The notes: generated by a model from the letters alone, not told the origin. 64,000 nt of DNA from Bifidobacterium catenulatum subsp. kashiwanohense JCM 15439 = DSM 21854 (GCF_001042615.1 NZ_AP012327.1:1798001-1862000), one strand, 5' to 3'; shown: positions 1 to 9,663, numbered from the stretch's first letter. Translations and numbers: made by a program.

Positions 1-240
1 AACGGGTTCACCATTCAACGAAATAGTCGACAGCATGTTGCGATACCTGCAAACCGCAGTATGTGATGTCAGGCAAACCGCAGTATGCAATGTCGTGAGA
101 TTTCCGCAATCTCAAGTTTCTTGCAATCTCACTCCCATCCTCCGATTCCGACCGACTGGGCCATTATGGGCCCAAAAGATCCACTGTCCATAACCGTTAT
201 GGGACTGGCTTTTGTTTGGGATGGCTTGTCTGGAAGCAAA
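1..240. other. Left-edge region without a recognisable gene
   Basis: No convincing coding region is seen here. The stretch holds two near-identical 22-nt direct copies beginning GCAAACCGCAGTATG (49-70 and 73-94, separated by AG). It also holds an imperfect hairpin at about 171-220 whose inner arms are TCCATAAC and GTTATGGGA and whose outer arms are CCCAAAA and TTTGGG. The hairpin could end a transcript entering from beyond the left edge, but no gene supports that inside the window. Confidence 0.4.
49..94. repeat. Two-copy 22-nt direct repeat
   Basis: Copies at 49-70 and 73-94 agree at 20 of 22 positions (GCAAACCGCAGTATG, then TGATGTC versus CAATGTC). GCAAACCG also occurs near 5294-5301, downstream of dapA. 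Function unknown. Confidence 0.6.
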
Positions 241-288
241 CAAGCCCGGACTGGCAGCGAGATAAGTCACGCCGTCGGTCCGGGCTTG
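241..288 (-). terminator. Probable pepN terminator
   Basis: The 11-nt arms CAAGCCCGGAC (241-251) and GTCCGGGCTTG (278-288) pair perfectly. On the minus strand the stem is followed by TTTGCTTCC. It lies 85 nt past the pepN stop. A second small perfect hairpin (ATATCAC-AGA-GTGATAT, 296-312) sits between it and the gene. Confidence 0.65.
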
Positions 289-373
289 TGATGCAATATC
301 ACAGAGTGATATCAGATGCAGTTACCAAAAGTAGCTACCAAAAACAACTACTGCAGTGGTGTCAGGAACGGCA

Positions 374-2983
374 TCAGAGGGACGCGTTGAAATCGCGCAC
401 CTTGAGCGTGCGATGCGACGATTCAACATTGCCGCGCACAATGCGCTGCAACGCGTTGTCGGCGTCCGCATGCGAAGCCAGCCAAGCATCACCGAGATCC
501 ACCAGCGTGGCCGGATCGGCATAGCTCGGGTACAGGCCTTCCAGCAGAGCCTCAGCCATGTGGAAGGTCTTGTTCTTCCAAATCCAGTCAGCAACCTCGA
601 AATACTTGGCCGCATACGGTTCAGCCAAGTCGGCACGTGGAGTGGATGCGAAGCCGCGGGCCACGGATTCCAACTGCATGTTGGTCAGCTCGTCGTTGTG
701 CAAAGCCTCGTTCCAAGCCCATTCCTTGGCTTCCGCAATGCCTGCGACCGCACGTGCACCCAATGCGAACTCACGGTTCTCAGTGGTTTCGCGCTTGGCA
801 AGTTCCGCGTCGATGTCGCTCTGGCCAATGGCGTTGATCGTGCTCAACGCGTTGATGATGGTCCAACGGAAATTATTGTCAATCTCCAAGCCGTCAAGCT
901 TCACGGAACCATCGAGCAAACCCTTCGCATTCGCTTCGAACGCAGCATCGCCCGGCTCACCATAACCCAAGTAAGCGGTGATCAGCTGGAACTGCTCGTC
1001 GGAACCGGCTTCGGCAGCCTGAGCCAGCTTGAACAGTTCGGCAGCCACATGCTCCACCACTTCGGCACGGTCGGCCGGAGCGGTGTAATGCCATGCGGTG
1101 GTGCTGACCTGCGCCAAAGCGTAACGGAACGTGGTGGACTCATGTTCCGTAGCGAGCGCAGCCAAAGAGGTTTCGATGAACTGCTTTGCCGGCAATTCGC
1201 CGTCACGAGTCATATCCCAGAATGCAAGCCAAATCACGGAACGAGCCAGCGCATCGTCGAAACGATACAGGTTCTCCGCAGCGAACTTGAGGCTCTTCTC
1301 ATCGAAGCGCAGCTTCGTGTATGTCAAATCGTCGTCATTCACCAAAATCAGAGCCGGACGTGCCTTGCCGGCAGCCGCTTCGACAATCGTCAGTTCGCCG
1401 TCAACATCAAGTTCGAACTGGTCGGTACGCACGATCTTGCCGGTCTCCGGATCCTCATTGTAGAAGCCGACAGCCAGACGATGTGCACGCAGCACCGGAT
1501 GTTCAGCCGAAGCGGACTGGCGCAACGCAAGCTGCCGAATCGTACCATCCTCGTTTTCCTCAACTTCGGTAGCGATGGTGTTGATGCCGGACTGTTCAAG
1601 CCACTGGGCGCTCCACGCCTTGAGATCGCGACCGGACGTCAACTCGAGTTCAGCCAGCAGATCGGCGAGCGTAGCGTTGGAGTACGCATGCTTGTCCAAA
1701 TAGTTGTTGATGCCCTTGAAGAACTTCTCACGACCCACATAGAACACGAGCTGCTTCAGCACGGAAGCACCCTTGGCATAGGTGATGCCGTCGAAATTGA
1801 CATACGTGTCGTTCAGATCGTTGATCGGCGCGACGATCGGGTGGGTGGTGCTCAGCTGATCCTGGCGCAGTGCCCAGCTCTTCTCGCCGGAGCTGAACGT
1901 GGCCCAAGCGTCCTTCCATTCCGTGGCTTCGGCAGTGGCAAGGGTGGATGTGAACTCAGCGAAAGACTCGTTAAGCCACAGGTCGTTCCACCACTTCATG
2001 GTCACGTAATCGCCGAACCACATGTGTGCAAGCTCGTGCAGCACGGTGACGACGCGGCGCTCGGCATACGCGTCGGTGACCTTCGATTCGAACACGTACT
2101 GGTCGCGGATAGTGACCATGCCAATGTTCTCCATAGCGCCGGCATTGTATTCCGGCACGTAAATCTGGTCGTACTTGGCGTACGGATACGGCACGCCCCA
2201 AGTCTTCGCATAGAAGGCAAAACCCTTCTTGGTGATGTCGAACAGGTAGTCGACATCCTTGGCGAACGCTTCGGCGAGCGCCTGACGGCAGTACATGGCC
2301 ATCGGCACGGTGCGGCCGTCTTCGTTGGCGTATTCGGTATGCCATTCGGCGTATGGGCCTGCGCAGATGGCGGTGAGATAGGAGCTCATGGTCGGCGTGG
2401 ATTCGAACACCCACAGTTTGGTGGTTTCGGCTTCGTGCGTACCGAGCGTGCCTTCTTCGGTAACGGTTTCGTTGTCGGTCACGGATGCGGCAGGCATGTT
2501 GGAGGTGACGATCCATGACTTGGCCGCAAGCACGGAGAAGTCGAACACGGCCTTGATGTCAGGCTGGTCGAACACGGCGTACACGCGACGGGTATCCGGC
2601 ACTTCGAACTGGGAGTACAGGTAGATGTTGCCGTCGGACGGGTCGACGCTGCGGTGCAAGCCTTCACCGGTGTTGGAATACTGGCACAGCGCCTTGACGG
2701 TCACTTCGTTGTGCGCTTCGAGGTTCTTCAGTTCGATACGGCTGTCGGCGAACGCTTCGGCCGGATCGAGAGTTGCGCCGTTGAGCACGATTTCGCTCAC
2801 TTCGGTGGCGATCAGGTCGAGGAAGCTGGTAGCCCCCGGCTTAGCGTCGAACGTGATGGTGGTTTCAGAACCGAAATTTTTGGCTCCACGGGTCAGGTCA
2901 AGTTTGACCGTGTAATGAACCGGTGCTGCGATAACGCTTTTACGTTCTTCCGCTTCGATTCGGGTGAGATTTGCTCCTGGCAT
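374..2983 (-). CDS. pepN: Aminopeptidase N (M1 family)
   Basis: Zinc aminopeptidase that removes N-terminal residues from peptides in the cytoplasm. At 869 residues it has the usual length for actinobacterial PepN. The exopeptidase motif GAMENIG is present. The zinc site HELAHMWFG is followed by NESFAEF, which supplies the third zinc ligand, and an ERAP1-like C-terminal half follows. No signal peptide is seen. The start is supported by AAAGGAGTGAC directly before the ATG. It is monocistronic in appearance: the upstream gene rnj is separated by about 120 nt with a hairpin, and a strong hairpin lies downstream. Family assignment is very safe; peptide preference cannot be read from sequence. Confidence 0.97.
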   Translation of the reverse strand: MPGANLTRIEAEERKSVIAAPVHYTVKLDLTRGAKNFGSETTITFDAKPGATSFLDLIATEVSEIVLNGATLDPAEAFADSRIELKNLEAHNEVTVKALCQYSNTGEGLHRSVDPSDGNIYLYSQFEVPDTRRVYAVFDQPDIKAVFDFSVLAAKSWIVTSNMPAASVTDNETVTEEGTLGTHEAETTKLWVFESTPTMSSYLTAICAGPYAEWHTEYANEDGRTVPMAMYCRQALAEAFAKDVDYLFDITKKGFAFYAKTWGVPYPYAKYDQIYVPEYNAGAMENIGMVTIRDQYVFESKVTDAYAERRVVTVLHELAHMWFGDYVTMKWWNDLWLNESFAEFTSTLATAEATEWKDAWATFSSGEKSWALRQDQLSTTHPIVAPINDLNDTYVNFDGITYAKGASVLKQLVFYVGREKFFKGINNYLDKHAYSNATLADLLAELELTSGRDLKAWSAQWLEQSGINTIATEVEENEDGTIRQLALRQSASAEHPVLRAHRLAVGFYNEDPETGKIVRTDQFELDVDGELTIVEAAAGKARPALILVNDDDLTYTKLRFDEKSLKFAAENLYRFDDALARSVIWLAFWDMTRDGELPAKQFIETSLAALATEHESTTFRYALAQVSTTAWHYTAPADRAEVVEHVAAELFKLAQAAEAGSDEQFQLITAYLGYGEPGDAAFEANAKGLLDGSVKLDGLEIDNNFRWTIINALSTINAIGQSDIDAELAKRETTENREFALGARAVAGIAEAKEWAWNEALHNDELTNMQLESVARGFASTPRADLAEPYAAKYFEVADWIWKNKTFHMAEALLEGLYPSYADPATLVDLGDAWLASHADADNALQRIVRGNVESSHRTLKVRDFNASL

Positions 2984-3026
2984 GTCACTCCTTTTTATTG
3001 GGAAATTCCTATTTGTGGAATAGGAG

Positions 3027-3057
3027 ACGGCGCAACCGATTGTGCCGGTTACGCCGT
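3027..3057 (-). terminator. Hairpin after rnj
   Basis: ACGGCGCAACCG (3027-3038) pairs with CGGTTACGCCGT (3046-3057) at 11 of 12 positions. It lies between the rnj stop and the pepN start. The minus-strand tail (CTCCTATTCC) is only weakly U-rich, so partial readthrough into pepN is possible. Confidence 0.5.
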
Positions 3058-3105
3058 TCTTCTTTTGATTATGTAATCAACAATTATTGACTATCTGTCG
3101 ATTCA

Positions 3106-5208
3106 TCATTGCGCTGCGTTCAATCCCATCGCTTCGTCAACATCCTGTGCGATATCGGCAACGACCGGAACGATCATCGGCTTGCGATGCAGCTGACGTG
3201 CGACCCAGCTACCCAACGTACGACGCATGATCTGCTGAAGCTTGTACGTATCGTGCGTGCCAGTCATCATCGCATCCTGCAATTGCTCGACGATCTGATG
3301 ACGAACCTTGTCGAATTCGCTTTCGTCTTCGGCAACCGCGTTGAGATAGATCTTCGGACCTGCGACAACGTCAGCGGTTTCCGTATCGACAACGACGAAG
3401 CTCGACACGAAACCTTCCGTACCGAGAATACGACGCTTCTCAAGTTCTTCCTCGGTAAGTTCGCCAACGGAATCGCCGTCAACGTACACGTAACCGCATG
3501 GAACGGAACCGACAACGGCAGCCTGGCCGTGGTACAAATCGACCACATCACCATCTTCAGCGAGCACCACATTCTGCGGATCGACACCCGTCTTAACCGC
3601 AATCATGCCGTTCGCCACCAAATGGCGGTTCTCACCATGAATCGGCATGGCGCACTTCGGCTTGACAATGTTGTACATGTACAGCAGTTCGCCCTCATTG
3701 CAGTGGCCGGACACATGCACGGCGGCATTGTCTCGATTGACCACGCGGGCGCCAAGCTGCACCAGCTTGTTGATGATCTTGTACACGCCATGCTCGTTGC
3801 CTGGAATCAGGGAGCTCGCAAGAATGACCGTGTCGAATTCGTTGATGGTGATGTCGCGATGGTTGCCGTCGGCGATGCGGCCAAGCGCGGCCATCGGTTC
3901 GCCCTGGGAACCAGTGCACATGTAGACGAGCTTGTCGTCTTGCACGTCATGAGCCTTCTTCAGGTCGATGACCGTGTCTTCAGGAAGCCTCAAGTAGCCC
4001 AAATCCGCAGCAATGGACATGTTGCGAACCATGGAACGGCCCACGAACACCACCTTGCGGCCATACTTGTGAGCGGCGTCAACAACCTGCTGCACGCGGT
4101 GCACATGGCTGGAGAAGCTGGCCACGATGATCTTGCGCGTAGCCTGGGCGAATGCCTGATCAAGCGCTGGACCAATGGTGGTTTCCGGTTTGACGAAGCC
4201 TGGAACCTCAGCGTTGGTGGAATCCATCATCAGCAGATCCACGCCCTTTTCACCAAGCTTGCCGAACTCCACCAAATCGGTGATGCGATGGTCGAGCGGC
4301 AGCTGATCGAGCTTAATATCGCCGGTATCGATGAGGCTTCCGGCCGGAGTCTGCACGAACACAGCCAGAGCGTCCGGAATGGAATGCGTGACGTTCACAA
4401 ACTCAAGATTGAACGGACCGACCTTCAGCTTGTCGCGTCCCTTGACCTCAACCAGTCGCGGATTGATGCGATGCTCCTTGCACTTGGCTTCGACGAAAGC
4501 CAACGTGAGCTTGGAACCGATCAGCGGAATATCAGGGCGAAGCTTCAGCAGATACGGCACGCCACCGATATGATCCTCGTGGCCGTGGGTGAGCACCAGA
4601 GCCTCGACCTTGTCGAGACGATCCTTGATGTAATGGAAGTCAGGCAGGATCAAATCAACGCCCGGCTGCTCCTCTTCAGGGAAAAGCACACCGCAGTCGA
4701 TGAGCAGCAGATGGCCGTTGTATTCGACCACGTTCATGTTGCGGCCGATCTCACCAAGACCGCCAAGAGGCACGATGCGCATGGAACCCTTGCGGTACTT
4801 CGGCGGAGCGATCAACACGTCATCCTGCTGCGGTGCGGTGGTCTGCGGAGCAAGACGGGAATTACGACGGTTGCCGGCAGAAGAGCTTGCCGCATTAGCA
4901 CTCTTGGAGTTCCTAGAAGGCTTGGCACCTTTTGCATTCTTGACGTTCTTCGTGCCCTTGGAGGAGCCGCTGCCATTGCCACGGGAACCGCCACGGGTGG
5001 AACCGGACGCATCGCCCGCGCGAGTGCCACGGCCACCACTACGGCCAGAAGACTTCGCCTTCTTGGAAGTCGTTTCAGCCTTGTTGGCTTGCTCGGAGCT
5101 TACAGACTTCGCGGATTTCACATCCGCGGTCTGGGTGTTCTCAGTGCGCTTGGCAGCTTTGCTGCCGCGCTTGTGCGTAGTTACTGTTTTGGTTTCTTCT
5201 ATAGCCAT
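3106..5208 (-). CDS. rnj: Ribonuclease J
   Basis: Metallo-beta-lactamase/beta-CASP ribonuclease with endo- and 5'-3' exonuclease activity in RNA decay and processing. The catalytic zinc motif HGHEDHIGG is present, followed by beta-CASP elements and a C-terminal domain (700 residues in all). The first ~135 residues are unusual: a low-complexity K/S/G/R/A-rich tail precedes the catalytic core, which begins near MRIVPLGGLGEIG. Such basic tails occur in some actinobacterial RNases J and E and are usually read as RNA- or partner-binding, which is inference here. The AGGAA before the ATG is very close, so initiation may be inefficient. It lies downstream of dapA, a common actinobacterial neighbourhood. 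Confidence 0.95.
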   Translation of the reverse strand: MAIEETKTVTTHKRGSKAAKRTENTQTADVKSAKSVSSEQANKAETTSKKAKSSGRSGGRGTRAGDASGSTRGGSRGNGSGSSKGTKNVKNAKGAKPSRNSKSANAASSSAGNRRNSRLAPQTTAPQQDDVLIAPPKYRKGSMRIVPLGGLGEIGRNMNVVEYNGHLLLIDCGVLFPEEEQPGVDLILPDFHYIKDRLDKVEALVLTHGHEDHIGGVPYLLKLRPDIPLIGSKLTLAFVEAKCKEHRINPRLVEVKGRDKLKVGPFNLEFVNVTHSIPDALAVFVQTPAGSLIDTGDIKLDQLPLDHRITDLVEFGKLGEKGVDLLMMDSTNAEVPGFVKPETTIGPALDQAFAQATRKIIVASFSSHVHRVQQVVDAAHKYGRKVVFVGRSMVRNMSIAADLGYLRLPEDTVIDLKKAHDVQDDKLVYMCTGSQGEPMAALGRIADGNHRDITINEFDTVILASSLIPGNEHGVYKIINKLVQLGARVVNRDNAAVHVSGHCNEGELLYMYNIVKPKCAMPIHGENRHLVANGMIAVKTGVDPQNVVLAEDGDVVDLYHGQAAVVGSVPCGYVYVDGDSVGELTEEELEKRRILGTEGFVSSFVVVDTETADVVAGPKIYLNAVAEDESEFDKVRHQIVEQLQDAMMTGTHDTYKLQQIMRRTLGSWVARQLHRKPMIVPVVADIAQDVDEAMGLNAAQ

Positions 5209-5269
5209 TTCCTAGTTGGATTTCTATTACTAATTGTCTCCGCCTGTGCGGAAACGAGGAATTCAGTAG

Positions 5270-5290
5270 GTTTGCCGCATTACGGCAAAC
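5270..5290 (-). terminator. Hairpin between dapA and rnj
   Basis: GTTTGCCG (5270-5277) pairs with CGGCAAAC (5283-5290). TACGGCAA-like octamers recur in both orientations through 5280-5385, so several alternative stems can form. The U-tract is poor. It could attenuate rather than end the dapA transcript before rnj. Confidence 0.4.
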
Positions 5291-5386
5291 GTATTACGGC
5301 AAACCGGTAGTCGCAATGCTTGCCGTAATAGCCATTGCAAGTCAGTGCCGTAAACATCGCTGCTGCAGGTACGGCAATCATCGCAA

Positions 5387-6346
5387 TCACAGCAAGCCGG
5401 AAGCACGCATGCCATCCTCCGCGCGCTTAATCTCAGCTTCGCCCGGACCGACGTTCGGCAAACGCATCGTAGTGGAATCGAGAACGCCACGCACCTTCAG
5501 CGACGCCTTCGCCATAACAGCTTGGAAACCGTTGCCATTCATCGCTTCGACCAGCGGGGCAAGCTGCACGGCAATGCGCTGCGCCTCATGAATGTCGCCG
5601 CGATCGAACGCAGCAGCCAAATCACGCATCGGACCGGATGCGGCATGCGCGATCACGGAAATAATGCCGACCGCGCCAACCGAAAGGAACGGCAGGAACA
5701 GACCGTCATCGCCCGAATACCAAGTTAAACCGGTTTCCATACGCTTACGCACGGCACCCGCGATATCTCCGGTAGCGTCCTTGACCGCCTTGACATGATC
5801 AAGTTCAGCCAAACGACGGTAGGTTTCCAACTGAATGTGCAAACCGGTACGGCCAGGCACATCGTAAACGATAATCGGCTTGTCGGCGGAATCATTGACC
5901 GCCTTGTAGTGACGGAACACGCCTTCCTGCGACGGGCGCGAATAGTACGGAGCGACCACAAGCACCGCATCGGCGCCCGCCTCCTGAGTCTGCTCCACCA
6001 TGCGCACGGTGTGGGCGGTATCATTGGAACCCGCACCGGAGATGACCGGCACGTCCACGACCTCCTTGACCGCTTGTACCAGCTCGACCTTCTCCTCCAT
6101 GTGGGTGGTGGGAGACTCGCCAGTGGTGCCATTGACCACCAAGCCATCCGCACCGTCGGCAACAAGCTGCTTCGCCAGCTTTTGCGCGGCTTCGAAATCG
6201 ACAGCTCCGTCAGCCTTCATAGGGGTGACCATGGCCGGAAGAATACGTCCGAATGGAGCGGGGTCAAGAAGATGCATAGTACCGTCAGTCATAGTGCCAA
6301 CGGTACTTCCCGCCACGGACGCCGAAGCGCCCGAGTTCGTGACCAT
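5387..6346 (-). CDS. dapA: 4-hydroxy-tetrahydrodipicolinate synthase
   Basis: Condenses pyruvate with aspartate semialdehyde, the first committed step of lysine/diaminopimelate synthesis. Family signatures visible are the GTTGESPT loop, YYSRPSQEG, IVYDVPGRT and the Schiff-base lysine in VKAVKDATGD. The longest frame gives 319 residues. Internal ATGs at 6292 (301 residues) or 6277 give a more usual length, and the Shine-Dalgarno-like GGGAGGC 16 nt before 6346 is part of the tandem array next door, so 6292 may be the real start. dapB is encoded 3.5 kb away, split from dapA by the copper ATPase. Confidence 0.93.
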   Translation of the reverse strand: MVTNSGASASVAGSTVGTMTDGTMHLLDPAPFGRILPAMVTPMKADGAVDFEAAQKLAKQLVADGADGLVVNGTTGESPTTHMEEKVELVQAVKEVVDVPVISGAGSNDTAHTVRMVEQTQEAGADAVLVVAPYYSRPSQEGVFRHYKAVNDSADKPIIVYDVPGRTGLHIQLETYRRLAELDHVKAVKDATGDIAGAVRKRMETGLTWYSGDDGLFLPFLSVGAVGIISVIAHAASGPMRDLAAAFDRGDIHEAQRIAVQLAPLVEAMNGNGFQAVMAKASLKVRGVLDSTTMRLPNVGPGEAEIKRAEDGMRASGLL

Positions 6347-6361
6347 ATCGCAATATGAACT

Positions 6362-6626
6362 GCCTCCCAGAGACCAAAATCCCCCACCCGCTGGAACAAT
6401 CCTCCCGCTGCCGAGCCTCCCAGAGTCCCGAAACCTCCAGTCAATGGAACAAACGGTACGCTAAACAACCCCTCACATTCCCAAAACCTCCACCCGCTGG
6501 AACAATTCTCCCGGCAACCAGCCTCCCAGAGACCCAAAACCTCCAGTTAATGGGACAATCCTCCCGCTGTCAAGCCTCCCACAGTCCAAAATCCCCCAGC
6601 AAGTGGAAGAATCGGTACGCTTAGCC
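6362..6626. repeat. Five-unit tandem array, 53-bp period
   Basis: Units start at 6362, 6415, 6468, 6521 and 6574, exactly 53 nt apart. Four open with GCCTCCCA; the third has a diverged header but keeps the rest. Each continues with CCCAAAACCTCCA-like and TGGAACAAT-like blocks. Units 1, 3 and 4 end in CTCCCGCTG/CTCCCGGCA, while units 2 and 5 end in CGGTACGCT. The period is not a multiple of three, and 53 bp is close to five helical turns. Internal divergence argues against a recent slippage product. Confidence 0.85.
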
Positions 6627-6658
6627 GCATACTCAGGTGGATTCAAGCCAAATGACTT

Positions 6659-6727
6659 CACGATTTTGATCCGGTAACCGCACGATTTCGGAATATCGCA
6701 CGATTTTGATTTCCTGACCGCACGATA
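6659..6727. repeat. Four short CACGAT repeats
   Basis: CACGATTTTGAT begins at 6659, CACGATTTCGG at 6680, CACGATTTTGAT at 6698 and CACGATAC at 6719 (each preceded by G except the first). Spacings are about 18-21 nt. They lie just past the 3' end of the copper ATPase gene. Confidence 0.65.
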
Positions 6728-6780
6728 CTCCAAAACAGTACGGTCACCAAGAGGGAAACAGTGCGCTCACCGGAACAAAC

Positions 6781-7041
6781 TCAGGCAAGGTATTGGGTGG
6801 GGTTCTGCTCGAACTTGGCGGCGCAGCCCGGGTTGCAGAAGTAGTAGGTGGTGCCGTTGTACTCGCGGGTGGCTGCAGCGGTGGCCGGATCGACGCTCAT
6901 GCCACAGACCGGATCCTTGGCGGGCGCGCTCTGGTCGGCGCCGGCGGTATGGCCGCCGCAGCAGGAGTGCGAGCCGCCCATGCCTTCCATACCCTCGTGC
7001 ATACCTTCCTTCTTGGCCTTGTGATCGCTGAACAGTCCCAT
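6781..7041 (-). CDS. Possible separate YHS-domain copper protein (internal start)
   Basis: The last 86 codons of the ATPase frame may also be translated alone. An ATG at 7041 is preceded by AGAAAGGATTCATC, a good Shine-Dalgarno with ideal spacing, inside the ATPase coding sequence. The product would begin [11 protein letters not shown]. It continues with a Met/His/Cys-rich stretch ([17 protein letters not shown]) and a YHS domain with DPVCGM and YFCNPGC, a family that binds copper or other soft metals. Whether it is made as the ATPase tail, as a free protein, or both, cannot be told from sequence. Confidence 0.45.
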   Translation of the reverse strand: MGLFSDHKAKKEGMHEGMEGMGGSHSCCGGHTAGADQSAPAKDPVCGMSVDPATAAATREYNGTTYYFCNPGCAAKFEQNPTQYLA

Positions 7042-9663
7042 GATGAATCCTTTCTGACTATGGTTGTTGTGATTATTATCGTTCGGGTTCGGCTGGCGAA
7101 CCTGATACGTCCTGTTTGCGGCACGCACCGCCTTGTCTGGATCGAACAGGCGCAGTCGGCTCGCATTCGTCACCACGCACAGCGACGAGAACGCCATGGC
7201 GGCGCCCGCGATCATCGGATTGAGCATCATGCCGGTGAACGGGTAGAGCACGCCCGCCGCAATGGAAATGCCGATGCTGTTGTAGCCAAGAGCGAATCCA
7301 AGATTCTGCGCGATATTGCGCATGGTGGCATGGGTCAGATCAAGCGCATGCACCAAACCCATCAGAGAGCCATTCATCAATGTCACATCCGCGGACTGGA
7401 TCGCCACATCCGTGCCCGTTCCAATGGCGAATCCCACATTCGCACGGGCAAGTGCAGGAGCATCGTTGATACCGTCGCCCACCATGGCCACCGTATAGCC
7501 TTGCGCCTGCAGTTTTGCGATTTCGTCCGCCTTGTTTTCCGGTCGCACTCCAGCGATCACGTTGCTGACGCCAACTTGATTTGCCACGGCATGTGCCGTT
7601 GTCTCGTTGTCTCCGGTGAGCATCACCACGTTGACGCCATGCGATTTCAAAGCTGCGATGGCCTGTTGTGAATCGGGTTTTACCGTGTCGGCAACGGCCA
7701 CGATTCCCGCAAGCTCGCCGTCGACCGCTGCAAGCATCGGCGTTTTCCCTTCCGCCGACAGCCGTTCCATAGTCTCGATGATGTCATCGAGATCCTCGTT
7801 GCCGACGCTCGGCATGGCCACGTCAAGATCGTCGATCAGATCGGTATTGCCAACAGCGACACTATGTGACGCGACGTGCGCAGTGACTCCCTGCCCGGAA
7901 ATCGCACGGAATTGCGTTGCCTCGCCTAACGTAAGATGCTTTTCTTGCGCTCCGGCAACAATCGCGGAGGCAAGAGGATGTTCGGAATCCCGTTCGGCAC
8001 TGGCTGTGATCACCAGCAAATCATCTGGTATTTCACGCCATTTTCCAAACGGAAGCACGTCGGTCAACGACGGTTTACCAGCAGTGATCGTACCTGTTTT
8101 GTCAAGCACGACAGCATTGATTTTGCCGCACGTCTCCAATGCTTCGGCGGAACGAATCAGCACACCCATTTGCGCGGCGCGACCGGTCGAAACCGTTACG
8201 GAAAGCGGTGTGGCAAGACCCAATGCGCACGGGCATGCAATCAGAAGCACTGAAACCGCCGCCACCAGCGCATGCATCACGCGCGGTTCCGGCCCGAACG
8301 CAAACCACAATGCGCACGACCACACGGCGATCAGCACCACAATCGGTACGAAAATACCGGAAATCTTATCCGCCATGCGCTGTACCGGAGCTTTGGAACT
8401 TTGCGCGGATTGCACCAATCCAATGATCTGCGCGAGCACCGTGTCTTTGCCGACTTTTGTGGCACGATACCGTAACGATCCGGTACCGTTGATCGTGGCA
8501 CCGGTCACATTGCCGCCAGCCTGCTTCAGCACCGGCATGGATTCGCCGGTGATCATGGATTCGTCGATAGACGATGAACCGGAAATAACCGTGCCGTCAA
8601 CGGGAAGTTGTTCGCCCGGACGAATCGCAATAATATCTCCGACCAACACCTGATCGACCGGAATTTCCTTTTCGATTTCATTACGCACCACGCGAGCGGT
8701 TTTCGGCTGCAGTTTCGCCAATGCACGCATGGCTTCTCCCGTACCGACGCGAGCGCGCGCTTCAAGCAATTGCCCGACCAGCATCAGCGTGATGACCACA
8801 CCAACCGCTTCAAAATACGGTTCTCGAGCATTCTCAGGCAGAATCTGAGGCACAAACGTGACCACACACGAGTAGGCAAACGCAAATACCGTACCCAAAC
8901 TGACCAATGCGTTCATTTCCGGAGAGCGGTGAATGATCGCAGCGAAACCGCTACGAAAAATCGGCAATGCAGCATAGCACATCACCGGCAGCATCAGTAT
9001 GAACTGCACCCAATTCGGCATCGGATACAGCATCAACATCGTAGAAGCGAATACCGGAATCGTAACGATGGCAGACACAATAAGCCGCGTAACCAATGCT
9101 CGCATTTCACGAGATGCGGAAGAATCATCTGAAGAATCAGCATAAACAGAAGAAAAATCAGAAGAAGTATCAACGGATTCATGCGATGTTTCATCAACAG
9201 CAGTTCGCTGCGATTGCACAGGAACATGAGATTCTGCATTATTCGGATTTTCTTCCGACGCTGAATGCTCGTCTTGCATTACATCATGATGCTTTCCCGG
9301 CAACACACGCAACGTGCCATGCAGCATGTTCATACCGCATGCAAAACCGTACTCCCCCGGCCTATCAGGATGAATCGTCAACGTCGTTGTACGGAAAGGA
9401 GGTAATGCAAGATCGACGCCGAAATCGGAGAACACTACGTGCGACGAGCATTCGCCGTCTTCTTTTCGATCGAAGATCAACCGCAAAGGCAAACCAGCCT
9501 CGGCTTCGATGACTGCCGGACTGTACCCACCTTTGACTTCGACGACCGCCTCTTGCACGCCGTTGTCGACACGGGCGCGGAACGCTTTGCGCGGCGCGAA
9601 AAAGAACCACAAAACGGCTACCGTCACAGCCAATGCGACGATGATGGCAATCAGAGCCTGCAT
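6781..9663 (-). CDS. P1B-type copper-translocating ATPase, cupredoxin/YHS fusion
   Basis: Membrane ATPase expected to export Cu(I). An N-terminal membrane anchor (residues 1-25) is followed by a cupredoxin-like domain (about 30-125) with candidate ligands in CSSHVVF and [12 protein letters not shown], replacing the usual CxxC HMA domain. After an acidic linker come the transmembrane segments, TGES actuator motif, metal-site CPCALG (~475), phosphorylation site DKTGT (~523), HPLAS and GDGINDAPA. The last ~90 residues add a Met/His/Cys-rich linker and a YHS domain and may be made separately. A -35/-10 pair and a palindrome lie upstream. The CPC motif supports copper or silver. Exact ion and direction are inferred. 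Confidence 0.93.
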   Translation of the reverse strand: MQALIAIIVALAVTVAVLWFFFAPRKAFRARVDNGVQEAVVEVKGGYSPAVIEAEAGLPLRLIFDRKEDGECSSHVVFSDFGVDLALPPFRTTTLTIHPDRPGEYGFACGMNMLHGTLRVLPGKHHDVMQDEHSASEENPNNAESHVPVQSQRTAVDETSHESVDTSSDFSSVYADSSDDSSASREMRALVTRLIVSAIVTIPVFASTMLMLYPMPNWVQFILMLPVMCYAALPIFRSGFAAIIHRSPEMNALVSLGTVFAFAYSCVVTFVPQILPENAREPYFEAVGVVITLMLVGQLLEARARVGTGEAMRALAKLQPKTARVVRNEIEKEIPVDQVLVGDIIAIRPGEQLPVDGTVISGSSSIDESMITGESMPVLKQAGGNVTGATINGTGSLRYRATKVGKDTVLAQIIGLVQSAQSSKAPVQRMADKISGIFVPIVVLIAVWSCALWFAFGPEPRVMHALVAAVSVLLIACPCALGLATPLSVTVSTGRAAQMGVLIRSAEALETCGKINAVVLDKTGTITAGKPSLTDVLPFGKWREIPDDLLVITASAERDSEHPLASAIVAGAQEKHLTLGEATQFRAISGQGVTAHVASHSVAVGNTDLIDDLDVAMPSVGNEDLDDIIETMERLSAEGKTPMLAAVDGELAGIVAVADTVKPDSQQAIAALKSHGVNVVMLTGDNETTAHAVANQVGVSNVIAGVRPENKADEIAKLQAQGYTVAMVGDGINDAPALARANVGFAIGTGTDVAIQSADVTLMNGSLMGLVHALDLTHATMRNIAQNLGFALGYNSIGISIAAGVLYPFTGMMLNPMIAGAAMAFSSLCVVTNASRLRLFDPDKAVRAANRTYQVRQPNPNDNNHNNHSQKGFIMGLFSDHKAKKEGMHEGMEGMGGSHSCCGGHTAGADQSAPAKDPVCGMSVDPATAAATREYNGTTYYFCNPGCAAKFEQNPTQYLA

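Larger units (their letters stand above)
6347..6780. other. Repeat-filled intergenic region upstream of dapA
   Basis: This 434-nt gap contains no credible gene. It is filled by a 53-bp-period array (6362-6626) and by four CACGAT-containing repeats (6659-6727). Any dapA promoter must lie in or beside the array. Short frames crossing it on both strands do not keep the repeat in phase. Confidence 0.7.

Noticed and set aside
171..220. tRNA-like fold near the left edge
   Set aside because: The hairpin is a single long imperfect stem without cloverleaf arms, T-loop GTTC or a CCA-compatible acceptor.
356..2518. 720-codon plus-strand frame opposite pepN
   Set aside because: Antisense shadow: long frames opposite high-GC genes are expected, it has no recognisable motif, and pepN is certain.
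3109..5310. 733-codon plus-strand frame opposite rnj
   Set aside because: Antisense shadow of RNase J; no RBS and His-rich composition typical of mirrored codons.
6289..6624. Small genes across the 53-bp array on either strand
   Set aside because: The period is not a multiple of three, so the repeat is not kept in frame, and no RBS supports either frame.
6362..6626. CRISPR array
   Set aside because: Units are contiguous 53-bp tandem repeats that differ internally. There are no constant repeats with unique spacers and no cas genes.
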